A program made the translations under genes and the position numbers. Below, in pieces: positions 45,192 to 54,351 of a stretch of 64,000 nucleotides of DNA. Source of the DNA: JAHEEL01 sp963700375 (lineage in GTDB: Bacteria > Actinomycetota > Acidimicrobiia > Spongiisociales > UBA5794); contig CAVOXF010000007.1 of assembly GCA_963700375.1 (NCBI GenBank), positions 50,221-114,220 of the forward strand. Reading direction: 5' to 3'. Numbering within the stretch: position 1 is the stretch's first letter; the number at the start of each line of letters is the position of its first letter. Under the pieces are notes generated by a model. It did no database searches. It had not been told where the DNA came from and saw only the letters and a list, made by a program, of their open reading frames with translations.

Positions 45192-45497
45192 TCGGTCTAC
45201 TACAACGCGCGCATCATCATGGATGAGCCCACCGCCGCCCTCGGACCGGCGGAGACGGCCCAAGTCGGCGAGCTGATCAAGCAGCTGAAGGCCGAGGGCA
45301 TCGGCATCTTCCTCATCAGCCACGACATCCACGATGTCTTCGATCTGGCGGATCGGATCAGCGTCGTCCTCCAGGGAAAGCTCGTCGGCACCGTCAACAA
45401 GGACGACGTCACGATGGACGATGTGCTCGACATGATCATCAGCAGGGAACTCCCGGACGAGGTCACGGAGACCGAACGGGAACACCTTGACGGTTGA
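45192..45497 (+). pseudogene. C-terminal remnant of a sugar ABC transporter ATPase
   Basis: Only the last third of an RbsA/XylG-type ATPase is present: VYYNARIIMDEPTAALGPAE (Walker B region), IGIFLISHDIHDVFDLADRI and VTMDDVLDMIISREL. Walker A and the signature motif are absent, and the upstream in-frame sequence is antisense to holA. No partner permease or binding-protein gene lies nearby. It is a truncated remnant left by a rearrangement. Confidence 0.85.
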
Positions 45498-45571
45498 GGC
45501 TCGTTGTCCGAGACGCTCCGACCGGTTCTGTCCTGATCGCGCTATCCGGCGCGTCGGGAGTCCCCGTCCGA

Positions 45572-46291
45572 TCAGTCAGCCTCTTTGATGCTCCTCATCG
45601 ACCAGATGAGCGTGCGCATCGACAGCGGTTGCTGCAGGACCGTGACCACGGCGGCTGCCACGTTGTCCGCGCTCATCATGTCGTCGAGACCCGGCATGTC
45701 GGGCGTACGGCCCGCCCCCATGGCAAACTCGGTCGCCGTGCCGCCGGGGCAAATCGTGCTCACGCGAACACCGGACTCCCGTAGCTCTCGATCCAGTCCA
45801 CCGGCAAGACCCACCTGGGCGAACTTGGTCGCGGCGTATACGGCCTCGTCGCCGTTCCCGCGAATACCGGCAACCGACGCAACGATGACGATGTCGCCGC
45901 TTCCCTGTTGAACGAAGCCTGGGACCGCAGCGCGGATCGGCCACACCGTCCCCGCCACATTGGTGTCCATCATCGTCTTGAGCTTCTCGTCGGTCAGATC
46001 CATGATTCCGCCGTACGCGCCGATCCCGGCGTTGACGACCAGGGCATCCAGGCCACCGAACCGGGCCTTCGCCTCGGCAACGAGACGCTGCGAGTCGGCG
46101 GGTTCCCGAACGTCCATCTCGACGACGGCGGCCCGCTCGCCCAGTTCCGCTGCCAGTTCGGCAAGACGGGCGGCCCTGCGTGCACCGATTACCACCGAGG
46201 CGCCTTCGGCGACTACCGCGCGCGCGGTCGCCGCCCCGATCCCGGCGCTCGCTCCAGTGATCGCCACCCTCAGTCCATTGATGTCCCTCAC
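45572..46291 (-). CDS. Short-chain dehydrogenase/reductase
   Basis: The 239-residue classical SDR has the cofactor motif GASAGIGAATARAV, the NAGIG segment at about 85, the catalytic Ser in VIVASVAGIRG and Tyr-x3-Lys in YAATKFAQVGLA. The Arg-rich region after strand 2 (GARRAARLAEL) suggests NADP(H). The substrate is unknown. It is separate from the oxidoreductase at 46369 by 77 bases in the same direction, so they may form a pair. Confidence 0.85.
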   Translation of the reverse strand: MRDINGLRVAITGASAGIGAATARAVVAEGASVVIGARRAARLAELAAELGERAAVVEMDVREPADSQRLVAEAKARFGGLDALVVNAGIGAYGGIMDLTDEKLKTMMDTNVAGTVWPIRAAVPGFVQQGSGDIVIVASVAGIRGNGDEAVYAATKFAQVGLAGGLDRELRESGVRVSTICPGGTATEFAMGAGRTPDMPGLDDMMSADNVAAAVVTVLQQPLSMRTLIWSMRSIKEAD

Positions 46292-46368
46292 GCCTTCATT
46301 CCTCTCGCTCGCCTACCGCAGGCATGCGGCCTCCCGGCCGATGGTACCGCCCGCGGGTCAAGCCTCGC

Positions 46369-47361
46369 TCAGCCCCGGAGCGGCGTCGCGAGGATCTCGT
46401 CGATCACCTTCATGTTGTTGATGGCATCCAAGATCGGAACCGCAACGGGCGTGTCGTCGAGCACCGCTTGGGCGAACAGGCCGGCCTGGATCGTGTACTC
46501 GTTCAAGACCGGGAAGATCAGCGTCTCGACCGCCGGGTCCTCCGGCGGCGCGCCGCCGGACACCACGAAGATCTTCGTCTCGCGATCAACGGGTATGTTG
46601 AAGGGGATGTCCATGTCGATGCGACCAGTCGTGCCGATGATGTCGACTCGTTGGTATTCCTCACCCCGCGTGGTGCACGTGAACGATGCCTGCCCCCCAC
46701 CGGCGAACTCGAGAGTCGCGGACGTCAAGGTGTCGATTCCCATCGTTGGATCCCGACGCACAGTTGCCTGGATGCGCTCTGGTTCGGCATCGAACAACAT
46801 CCGCGAGGCGTTGATGTTGTAGCAGCCGATATCCATGATCGCGCCGCCGCCGTTCTCGACGCGGTTCCGAATGTTCGAGGGATCATCGTTGTAGAAGCTG
46901 AACCAACTCTGGACCGCCTGCAGGTCCCCAATGACCCCGCTGCGCACGAGACGGACCGCCTCGAGCCAGATCGGGTGGTGCCGGTACATGAACGCCTCGG
47001 CGAGCTTGACGCCGGCATCTTCACAGGCGGCGGCCATCTCCTCGGCCTGCGCGGCATTCATCGCCAGCGGCTTCTCGCAGAGAATGTGCTTGCCTGCGGC
47101 GGCGGCCTTCATCGTCCACTCGGCGTGCATGTCGTTCGGGAGCGGGATGTACACCGCATCGATGCTCTCATCGGCCAACAGGTCTTCGTACGTGCCGTAA
47201 GCGGTGGGTATCCCGAGCCGCTCGGCGGCCGCTGTGGCCTTCCCGAGGTCCCGCGAGGCGATCGCTACCACTTCGCAATTGTCAGCCTGCTGGATCGCGG
47301 GCGTCACCTTCTCCATCCCGATATCCGCCGTGCTCAGCACACCCCATCGAACCTTGGTCAT
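46369..47361 (-). CDS. Gfo/Idh/MocA family oxidoreductase
   Basis: The 330-residue product has an N-terminal Rossmann fold (VRWGVLSTADIGMEKVTPAI), the EKPLAMN motif (GKHILCEKPLAMNAAQAEEM) with its catalytic-type Lys, and the C-terminal substrate domain (YRHHPIWLEAVRLV; GGGAIMDIGCYNINASRML). Such enzymes oxidise or reduce sugars or inositols with NAD(P). The ATG at 47361 has AAGGAG 7 bases upstream. A longer reading to 47397 lacks support. The substrate is unknown. Confidence 0.88.
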   Translation of the reverse strand: MTKVRWGVLSTADIGMEKVTPAIQQADNCEVVAIASRDLGKATAAAERLGIPTAYGTYEDLLADESIDAVYIPLPNDMHAEWTMKAAAAGKHILCEKPLAMNAAQAEEMAAACEDAGVKLAEAFMYRHHPIWLEAVRLVRSGVIGDLQAVQSWFSFYNDDPSNIRNRVENGGGAIMDIGCYNINASRMLFDAEPERIQATVRRDPTMGIDTLTSATLEFAGGGQASFTCTTRGEEYQRVDIIGTTGRIDMDIPFNIPVDRETKIFVVSGGAPPEDPAVETLIFPVLNEYTIQAGLFAQAVLDDTPVAVPILDAINNMKVIDEILATPLRG

Positions 47362-47427
47362 ATCCCGCTCCTTGGTTGAGCCACCACAATACGCCACACC
47401 GTGGACGGCGGTACCCGCCCCGACGGG

Positions 47428-49548
47428 TCACGGATCGCCGAGATCGAGCGAGATGTCCCCGACCTCCATGGTCACCAGGACATCGACCCCGGTTTCGGCC
47501 AACACCATCTGGATCTCCGGCGCCGGATGCCCGTAAGTGTTCGTTCCGACGCTGATCACCGCGTGTCGGCCGACGGTCTCGGCCAGCCAGGAGGTGTCGG
47601 TCGACGCCGATCCGTGGTGAGGCACCAAGAGGATGTCCGGACGCAGCGCAGGTAGCTCACGCTGCGCCACGGCGCCGATGTCCCCCGAAAGGAGCACCGT
47701 CTGGTCGGCTGCAACCCACAAGACGATGGAGCCGTCGTTGCGGGCGGAGTACCGCCTGGCCGGCCCCAGCACCTGAATGTTGATCTCGCCCAGGTCGTAC
47801 GCGACGCCGGGAGCGACGCTGTCAATGGGCACGCCAGCGGCTTCAGCCGCAGCGACGAGGTCTTCCAACTCCGGCCCGGGATCGGGATGGTCGGGCACCC
47901 ACAGCCTGCCGATTGGTCGATCATCGAGGATTCCCTCGAACCCGCCGACGTGATCGGCATCACCGTGGGTGGCAACAAGGAGATCGATCCTCCCGACGTG
48001 ATGGCGGCGGAGGCCCTCGATCAGGGCCTGGGGGTCTCGACCGCCATCGACGAGCGCCACCCTGCCGGCGGGATCGAGGAGCAGGACGGCGTCGCCTTGC
48101 CCCACGTCGAGGAAGGTGACCTGAGGCTCGTGAGGCGGTTCTCGTGGCATGAGCGTCGTGATACCGATGATCAGGGCGAGCACCACGACGGCGGCAGGGC
48201 GGGTTCGCCGTGTCCGGATCAAGAGAGCAGCACACACCGCGGCCGCCACTCCAGCCGGACCGAGTTGCGGCCACCGCGCTGCGACGTCTGCGATCGCAAG
48301 GACGGCGCCCGCGAACGCGGACGAGACGGCCACCGCGGGGCCCCAGGCGACCACCACAGCGAGCGAACCAGCCACAGTGGCCGCCGTGACGAGCGGAGCC
48401 GAGAAGAGGTTCGCGATCGGAGACATCAGCGGTACGGTGCCGAAGTGGAAGAGCAGGACCGGCACCACCGCCACTTGCGCCGCGGTCGCAGCACCGAGGA
48501 TCCCCCACAATGCGCGTGGTTTCCGGTCGGCGAAGATCCCTGAACCGATGAGGATGCCGATGGTCGCGGCGACGGAGAGCTGGAAGCCGACATCCGCGGA
48601 GAGCTGACCACTCACGAGCAGCAAGACAGCCACGGCGACACCGATCGCGACCCACGCATCGACAACGATTCCCGAGGCAGCAGCGCCAAGCACCGTCGCG
48701 GCCATGAATGCGGCTCGGAGCACCGACGCTTCCCACCGGGTCGCAACGACGAAGATGGCCAGGCCAAGCACGCCGAGAACGAACCGCCGTTTCGGTCCAA
48801 TGCCCACGACTGCCGTCACTACCCACCACACCCCCAAGAACAGCGCGACATTGCTGCCGGATACGGCAACGAAGTGCGTGAGTCCTGATCGGCGGAGAGC
48901 GTCCAGGTCGCGTTGGCTGAGCCCGGATGTGTCGCCGATCAGGAATCCGGCAACGAGCGCCTCGCTGCGGTTGGTGATGTCGAGGACCGACCGAACTCGG
49001 TCACGAACGGCGTTGCCCACGACGAAGAACAGCCCGCCTGCGGTCCCGATCACCTCGGCATCGAAGATCGTGACCCTCCCGGCGATGGGATCGCCTCGGA
49101 TTCGCCCGGGCACGTTCCTCGCAGTGCCGACGACCCGGACGCGCTGGCCCGCCACCAGTGAGAAGCCGGGCTCGGGCCCAACACCGAGCGGCGGCCCGCT
49201 CCAGGGCCGCCATCCGTCTGGCATCCGCAATGCTTCGGGCCGCACGACCGCTGGACGCTGCGGGCCATCGTCCTCCGCCACCACACCGACGAACTCGATC
49301 GGCCCGATCGGTATCTCGGCCATCATCGTGGCCGAGATGCGATCAGCGGCGAGCGTTCCCGAGACCGACCCGACCACGACAAGGACCGCAAGGACGGCCG
49401 TCGCCAACGATCGGAAAGCCACAAGCACCGCCACGGAGCAGACGGCGATCGAAGCGGTGGCACCGACGTGAAGCCCGAGCCAGGCTCCTACCCAGACGGC
49501 GCCGGCCGCCGCGAGCGCCCACCGCCCCGCCATCGAGGGAGAGCGCAT
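47428..49548 (-). CDS. comEC: Competence protein ComEC/Rec2
   Basis: The 706-residue product has N-terminal membrane helices, a DUF4131-like OB region, the competence domain (LRRSGLTHFVAVSGSNVALF; FVLGVLGLAIFVVATRWEA), and a C-terminal metallo-beta-lactamase-like domain with FLDVGQGDAVLLLDPAGRVA and ATHGDADHVGGF. ComEC forms the inner-membrane channel for DNA uptake. It starts directly after the comEA stop with no gap, so the comEA-comEC pair forms one unit. Other uptake genes are not in the window. Confidence 0.93.
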   Translation of the reverse strand: MRSPSMAGRWALAAAGAVWVGAWLGLHVGATASIAVCSVAVLVAFRSLATAVLAVLVVVGSVSGTLAADRISATMMAEIPIGPIEFVGVVAEDDGPQRPAVVRPEALRMPDGWRPWSGPPLGVGPEPGFSLVAGQRVRVVGTARNVPGRIRGDPIAGRVTIFDAEVIGTAGGLFFVVGNAVRDRVRSVLDITNRSEALVAGFLIGDTSGLSQRDLDALRRSGLTHFVAVSGSNVALFLGVWWVVTAVVGIGPKRRFVLGVLGLAIFVVATRWEASVLRAAFMAATVLGAAASGIVVDAWVAIGVAVAVLLLVSGQLSADVGFQLSVAATIGILIGSGIFADRKPRALWGILGAATAAQVAVVPVLLFHFGTVPLMSPIANLFSAPLVTAATVAGSLAVVVAWGPAVAVSSAFAGAVLAIADVAARWPQLGPAGVAAAVCAALLIRTRRTRPAAVVVLALIIGITTLMPREPPHEPQVTFLDVGQGDAVLLLDPAGRVALVDGGRDPQALIEGLRRHHVGRIDLLVATHGDADHVGGFEGILDDRPIGRLWVPDHPDPGPELEDLVAAAEAAGVPIDSVAPGVAYDLGEINIQVLGPARRYSARNDGSIVLWVAADQTVLLSGDIGAVAQRELPALRPDILLVPHHGSASTDTSWLAETVGRHAVISVGTNTYGHPAPEIQMVLAETGVDVLVTMEVGDISLDLGDP

Positions 49549-50106
49549 CTACGGCGAAGTGATCGCGTCGCGCATGGCCGCAAGCTTCGCTTCACCGATC
49601 CCTCCGACGTCGAGGAGGTCCTCGACCGCTGTGAACGGGCCGTGGAGGTCCCGGTACGCCACGATCCGTCCCGCCAGAACCGGCCCCACGCCGGGGAGGG
49701 CTTCGAGCTCGGCCGCAGTCGCGCGATTCAGGTCGATCCCCCGGTCCGCTGCCCCGGCCACGGGACTCGACGCCCCCATCGGCGGCACAACGATCTGATC
49801 GCCGTCACGCACTGATGCTGCGAGGTTCAACCCGCCGAGGTCGGCACCGACGACCGCACCCCCGGCACCGGCGATCGCTTCAGCGACTCTGGCCGACACC
49901 GCCAGGGTGACGAGACCAGGTCGCTCAACGGCTCCCGACACGTGCACCACGATCGAATCCGGAACCGTCGTGTACGAAACGCCGGTCGCACCTGCGACCG
50001 CGTCCGGAACACCGCTCCTCGATCCGAACCACACACCGGCCCCGACGGCGAGAGCGAGCGCCACCGCAACGACGATCGATCCGATTCGGAGGTTCTCTGT
50101 TGGCAC
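49549..50106 (-). CDS. comEA: Competence protein ComEA
   Basis: The 185-residue product has one N-terminal membrane helix (IGSIVVAVALALAVGAGVWF), an SLBB-like segment (VVHVSGAVERPGLVTLAVSA), then a double helix-hairpin-helix (LNRATAAELEALPGVGPVLA, DLLDVGGIGEAKLAAMRDAI). ComEA binds incoming double-stranded DNA outside the membrane. It is upstream of and adjoining comEC. Confidence 0.93.
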   Translation of the reverse strand: MPTENLRIGSIVVAVALALAVGAGVWFGSRSGVPDAVAGATGVSYTTVPDSIVVHVSGAVERPGLVTLAVSARVAEAIAGAGGAVVGADLGGLNLAASVRDGDQIVVPPMGASSPVAGAADRGIDLNRATAAELEALPGVGPVLAGRIVAYRDLHGPFTAVEDLLDVGGIGEAKLAAMRDAITSP

Positions 50107-50175
50107 ACCGCCTCCCGGTCACGATGCGCCACAGGACACATGTATCAGGTTGCGACCGCCGAGGGAAGGCCTCCG

Positions 50176-50946
50176 TCAACCGAAGATGGTCAGCAGGGCC
50201 GCGACGCCTGCCGATTCGGAGACCTGCTCCAGCCACTCGGTGAGCTCGCTCCCGAACATCAGGGCGACCGCCGCGGTGAGGTTCACGCCGGCGTGGATCA
50301 TGATGGGAAGCGCCAGATTCCCCGTGCGGATCGCGGAATAGCCGAGCACGGCGCCGACCAGGACGAGACCAGGCAAGGCCGCGATGGCGCTCGGATCGAG
50401 CAGGTGGATCACGGCAAACAGTGCCGCCTGAACGACGATGGCCCACATCGGGGACATCGACCGCACCAGGCGCGAAAGGAGCATGCCACGGAAGAGCATC
50501 TCTTCGACCACCGGCGCTGCGATTCCAACCATCACCACGATGAGCAGCCGCTCGACCAGCGTGGTTGTGCCCTCGGTGATCGATGCGACCTCCTGCTGCG
50601 GTGCGCCGTCGGGGAAGAGCAACTCCAGGATCGGTGCGGTAACCAAGACGACCGCGAATTGCAGCGCGAGACCGGCGGGTATCCCCCACCAGTACTTGAT
50701 CTCGAAGGTGAGACCGAAGTCGTGGCGGAAGTTCCCGGTGCCCTTCCGGATGGAGAGGATCCACATCGCCACGAGGTTCCCGCCGGCCTGACCGACGAAC
50801 GAGGCGACGAACGCGATGACGTCCAGATCGGGACCTCGCACGACCAGCACGGCTGCGGTGGTGAGGAACGCACCGAAAATGCCCGCAATGAAGACGTAGA
50901 GCGCCTGAGGGAGGCTCCACTCGACGTCTTGGAGGTAGTCGCTCAC
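50176..50946 (-). CDS. CPBP family intramembrane metalloprotease
   Basis: The 256-residue product has about seven hydrophobic segments and the CPBP/Abi motifs PVVEEMLFRGMLLSRLVRS (EExxxR) and FAVIHLLDP (a HxxxN/B-like His), with a later His in MIHAGVNLTAAV. Such proteases process lipidated or membrane proteins; the target is unknown. The GTG at 50946 overlaps the stop of the next gene upstream (GTGA), so the two are probably co-translated. Confidence 0.85.
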   Translation of the reverse strand: MSDYLQDVEWSLPQALYVFIAGIFGAFLTTAAVLVVRGPDLDVIAFVASFVGQAGGNLVAMWILSIRKGTGNFRHDFGLTFEIKYWWGIPAGLALQFAVVLVTAPILELLFPDGAPQQEVASITEGTTTLVERLLIVVMVGIAAPVVEEMLFRGMLLSRLVRSMSPMWAIVVQAALFAVIHLLDPSAIAALPGLVLVGAVLGYSAIRTGNLALPIMIHAGVNLTAAVALMFGSELTEWLEQVSESAGVAALLTIFG

Positions 50947-51329
50947 CGTCGCTCCGATCGTTCCACGGCCTCACGCTCGAACCGGATGGCACGGTAGGCG
51001 GCGTGGTGCGGCAATCCGATCGCCCTGCCCCGGAAGTAGTCCCCGAGATACCTCACGAGGAACCCAATGACGCCGTGTTGCCGCCACTGTTCGACGTGAA
51101 CAGCTTCGTGGGCAAGCAGGACGAGGGCGTCGCCGTTCTCGATCCGCTGGAGCGCCGATTCGGAAGCGAAGATGACATTCCGAAGGGTCATCGCCTCGGT
51201 CCCCCTCCCCCACACCCGCGCCAGCCAGGATGGCACCCCTCGAACCACAACGGACCCGATCAACGTCGGGTCGGGATCCCCACCACTCAGGCGCATCGCC
51301 GCGTCCAGGTTCAGTCGACCCTTCCTCAT
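50943..51329 (-). CDS. Small HExxH metallopeptidase-like protein (DUF4157-like)
   Basis: The product of about 128 residues has one clear zinc-protease motif, LLAHEAVHVEQWRQHGVIGF, preceded by a short basic domain (VPSWLARVWGRGTEAMTLRN). The motif and length resemble the stand-alone DUF4157-type metallopeptidases. I prefer the ATG at 51329 (MRKGRLNLDAAMRL); a GTG at 51356 is also open. It is coupled to the CPBP protease gene. Its role is unknown. Confidence 0.65.
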   Translation of the reverse strand: MRKGRLNLDAAMRLSGGDPDPTLIGSVVVRGVPSWLARVWGRGTEAMTLRNVIFASESALQRIENGDALVLLAHEAVHVEQWRQHGVIGFLVRYLGDYFRGRAIGLPHHAAYRAIRFEREAVERSERR

Positions 51330-51376
51330 GGTCGGGAACCATATCCCTCCCTCCACCGTCTTGGACCCTGAGTCCG

Positions 51377-51406
51377 GCTCGTAGCTCGAATCTGAAAGCT
51401 CGCAGC
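51377..51406. repeat. Dispersed AGCTACGAGC repeat, copy 4
   Basis: On the minus strand AGCTGCGAGCT and AGCTACGAGC flank a 9-10-base insert. It lies in the gap between the metallopeptidase gene and leuS; the rest of that gap holds nothing I can assign. Confidence 0.55.
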
Positions 51407-51472
51407 TCTCCTCTTTCCACTTGCCACTCCTCGCCCTCCTACCATTACGCCCTCACATCACCGGGACGGGAC

Positions 51473-54220
51473 ATGGCATACGACCACAGGCAGATCGAGG
51501 AGTACTGGCAGCGTCGATGGAGCGAGGACGGCCTGTACCGCTCCGTCGTCGATTGGGATCGCCCGAAGTACTACGCGCTCACCATGCTCCCGTATCCGTC
51601 GGGCGACCTGCACATGGGTCACTGGTACGCCATGACGCCCTCGGACGCCAGGGCCCGCTACATGCGCATGAAGGGCTTCAACGTGCTCTTCCCCATGGGA
51701 TTCGATGCGTTCGGCCTGCCGGCGGAGAACGCCGCGGTCCAGCGCAACGTGCACCCGGCCGACTGGACCTGGGACAACATCGAACGGATGCGCCGCCAAC
51801 TCCGCTCGATGGGGGCGATGTACGACTGGGAGCGCGAGATGGTCTCGTGCGACCCCGAGTACTACGCCTGGACCGAGTGGTTGTTCAAGCGGTTCTTCGA
51901 AGGGGACATCGCGTACCGGGGCGAGGCCATCGTCAACTGGTCTCCAACGCTCGAGACCGTGCTCGCCAACGAGCAGGTGATCGACGGCAAGGACGAACGC
52001 ACGGGCCAGCCGGTGATTCAGAAGAAGATGGCGCAGTGGTTCTTCGCCATCACGAAGTATGCGGATGAGTTGCTGGACTTTTCGGGGATCGACTGGCCTG
52101 AGCCGGTCAAAGCCATGCAGACCAATTGGATCGGCCGCTCCGAGGGCGCCGAAGTGGTATTCGCCACCGAGACCGGCGACGAGATCGCCGTCTTCACCAC
52201 GCGTCCCGACACGTTGTGGGGAGCAACGTTCATGGTGCTCGCTCCCGAGCATACGCTCGTCGATGCGCTGACCGACGCAGACCACCGGAAGGCCGTTGAC
52301 GCCTACCGGACGGCTGCGGCGGCCCGTTCGGAACTCGAGCGGATGGAGACCGACCGCGAGAAGACGGGCGTCTTCACGGGCGGGTTCGCCGTCAACCCGG
52401 TCAACGGGGCAAAGATCCCGGTCTGGATCGCCGACTACGTCCTGGTGTCATACGGGTCCGGGGCCATCATGGCCGTGCCCGCCCACGACCAGCGCGACTT
52501 CGAGTTCGCCCGCCAGTTCGATCTGCCGATTGACCCGGTGATCCAGCCGGAGGGAGGGGCACCGCTCGACGGAGCAACGATGCCGGAGGCCTACGTCGGA
52601 CCTGGGATCATGGTGCACAGCGGGCCCATCGACGACATCAAGACAACCGATGCCAAGGGTCGGGCCAACCCATCGGTCGCAGCCGCCATCGACTGGCTCG
52701 AGGAACACGGCATCGGCACCGAGGCCGTCAACTACCGCATGCGCGACTGGCTGATCTCCCGCCAGCGCTACTGGGGCACGCCGATCCCCATGATCTACCG
52801 CGAGGACGGGACGATAGAGACGGCGACCGACCTGCCGGTGCTACTCCCGGAGGCCCCGACGTTCACCGGTGGTCCGAGTCCGCTGACAACCGATGAAGTG
52901 TTCCTCAACACGACCGATTCCGAGGGTAGGCCGGCGCGCCGCGAGAGCGACACCATGGACACGTTCATGTGCTCGTCGTGGTACCCCTACCGGTATCTCT
53001 CACCGCACTTCGACGAGTACCTGTTCGACCCCGAGGAAGCCGCGTACTGGCTCCCGATCGACACCTACACAGGCGGCGCGGAGCACGCCACGATGCACCT
53101 GCTGTATACGCGATTCTTCACGAAGGCAATGCGTGATCTCGGCGTGTTCGAGGAGACCGAGCGGGTGATGGCCGAGCACGGCCGCGATCAGGAGGGGCTC
53201 TTCGACGAGCCGATGATCCAGCTTCGCAACCAGGGCCAGATCCTCGGTGAGGAGCGCCCGGGCGACCGGCTGGTGATCGCCGGCGAGTGGGACGACGGAC
53301 GGTTCATAGCCGAGTCGGTTCGGGTCGATGACCACGCCCGGGATGACGCCGCCCCGGTTGTCGGTCAACTGATCCGCCGCACGGAGCGCACGCTTCAGGT
53401 CGAGACCGCGGACGGGATCGTCACCGTCGAGGTCCCCGATGAGGCCGAGGTCGAAGTGCCGGGTATCGACGGCGTCAACGACGTGACCCAGCTTCGGCAC
53501 CATCTGGACGTGCAGCGGATGTCGAAGTCGAAGGGCAATGTCGTGAACCCGGACGAACTCGTCGAACGCTACGGAGCCGACACCGTCCGCATCTACCTGA
53601 TGTTCGCCTTCGATTGGGAGAAGGGCGGACCGTGGGACTCACGCGGAATCGCCGGGGCCCGCCGATTCGTCGACGACGTGTGGAAGATCGGCATGACGGA
53701 CTACGAGCAGGGCGGAGTCTCCGAAGAGGCCTCGATGGCGCTGCGTCGAGCCGCCCATCAGACGATCGCGAAGGTCGACCGCGACATGGAAGCGTTCAAG
53801 TGGAACACGGCCGTCGCTGCCTTGATGACGCTCCGCAACGACCTGCTGGAGGCCCGTCGCACCCGGGCGGTCTCGGTCGAAGCCTGGGACGAGGCGATCG
53901 ACATCCTGCTGCTGCTGCTGGCGCCGATTGCTCCCCACATCTCGGAGGCGCTGTGGCACGAGCGTGGGAACGACGCGAGCATCCACGTTCAGCCGTGGCC
54001 GGAGTCCGATCCGGCCGTCGCGGCCGATCAGGCGGTCACGCTGGTCATCCAGGTCAATGGCAAGGTCCGCGATCGTATCGAGGTGTCGCCCGACATCGAT
54101 GAGGAGGCGGCAGTCGCAGCCGCCATGGGCGCCGAACGAATCCAGGAGTGGCTGGCCACGGGAGAGATCCGCAAGGTCATCGCGCGTCCCCCGAATCTCG
54201 TCAACATCGTCGTCACCTGA
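51473..54220 (+). CDS. leuS: Leucyl-tRNA synthetase
   Basis: The 915-residue product has the HIGH-type motif in YPSGDLHMGHWYAM, the editing domain with VFTTRPDTLWGATFMVLAPE and YGSGAIMAVPAHDQRDFEFA, the catalytic WYPYRYLSPH region, and KMSKS as RMSKSKGNVVNPDELVERYG at about 682. Between NQGQILGEERPGDR and this motif lies a segment of about 90 residues (about 590-680; EWDDGRFIAESVRVDDHARD) taking the place of the leucine-specific domain. A short anticodon-binding and C-terminal domain follow. The ATG at 51473 matches the family start. It is convergent with the ProA-like gene across an inverted repeat. Confidence 0.96.
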   Translation: MAYDHRQIEEYWQRRWSEDGLYRSVVDWDRPKYYALTMLPYPSGDLHMGHWYAMTPSDARARYMRMKGFNVLFPMGFDAFGLPAENAAVQRNVHPADWTWDNIERMRRQLRSMGAMYDWEREMVSCDPEYYAWTEWLFKRFFEGDIAYRGEAIVNWSPTLETVLANEQVIDGKDERTGQPVIQKKMAQWFFAITKYADELLDFSGIDWPEPVKAMQTNWIGRSEGAEVVFATETGDEIAVFTTRPDTLWGATFMVLAPEHTLVDALTDADHRKAVDAYRTAAAARSELERMETDREKTGVFTGGFAVNPVNGAKIPVWIADYVLVSYGSGAIMAVPAHDQRDFEFARQFDLPIDPVIQPEGGAPLDGATMPEAYVGPGIMVHSGPIDDIKTTDAKGRANPSVAAAIDWLEEHGIGTEAVNYRMRDWLISRQRYWGTPIPMIYREDGTIETATDLPVLLPEAPTFTGGPSPLTTDEVFLNTTDSEGRPARRESDTMDTFMCSSWYPYRYLSPHFDEYLFDPEEAAYWLPIDTYTGGAEHATMHLLYTRFFTKAMRDLGVFEETERVMAEHGRDQEGLFDEPMIQLRNQGQILGEERPGDRLVIAGEWDDGRFIAESVRVDDHARDDAAPVVGQLIRRTERTLQVETADGIVTVEVPDEAEVEVPGIDGVNDVTQLRHHLDVQRMSKSKGNVVNPDELVERYGADTVRIYLMFAFDWEKGGPWDSRGIAGARRFVDDVWKIGMTDYEQGGVSEEASMALRRAAHQTIAKVDRDMEAFKWNTAVAALMTLRNDLLEARRTRAVSVEAWDEAIDILLLLLAPIAPHISEALWHERGNDASIHVQPWPESDPAVAADQAVTLVIQVNGKVRDRIEVSPDIDEEAAVAAAMGAERIQEWLATGEIRKVIARPPNLVNIVVT

Positions 54221-54351
54221 CGCTGCAAACCCAGGGTTCTCCGCATCGTATATGACGCCGACAGCCCACGGTTCAGGCCGATGGCGGGACCAGCTCGATT
54301 CTGTGGGCCCACGGCGCCAAATAGAACGCCGAGAACCCTGGGTTCGCAGCG
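54221..54351. repeat. Inverted-repeat element between leuS and ProA-like gene
   Basis: Arms of 24 bases at 54221-54244 and 54328-54351 match in 22 positions (core AACCCAGGGTTCTC), and weaker complementarity extends inward to about 45 bases. The 131-base element fits exactly between the leuS stop and the facing ProA-like stop. It may be a bidirectional terminator or a small non-autonomous element. Confidence 0.75.
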
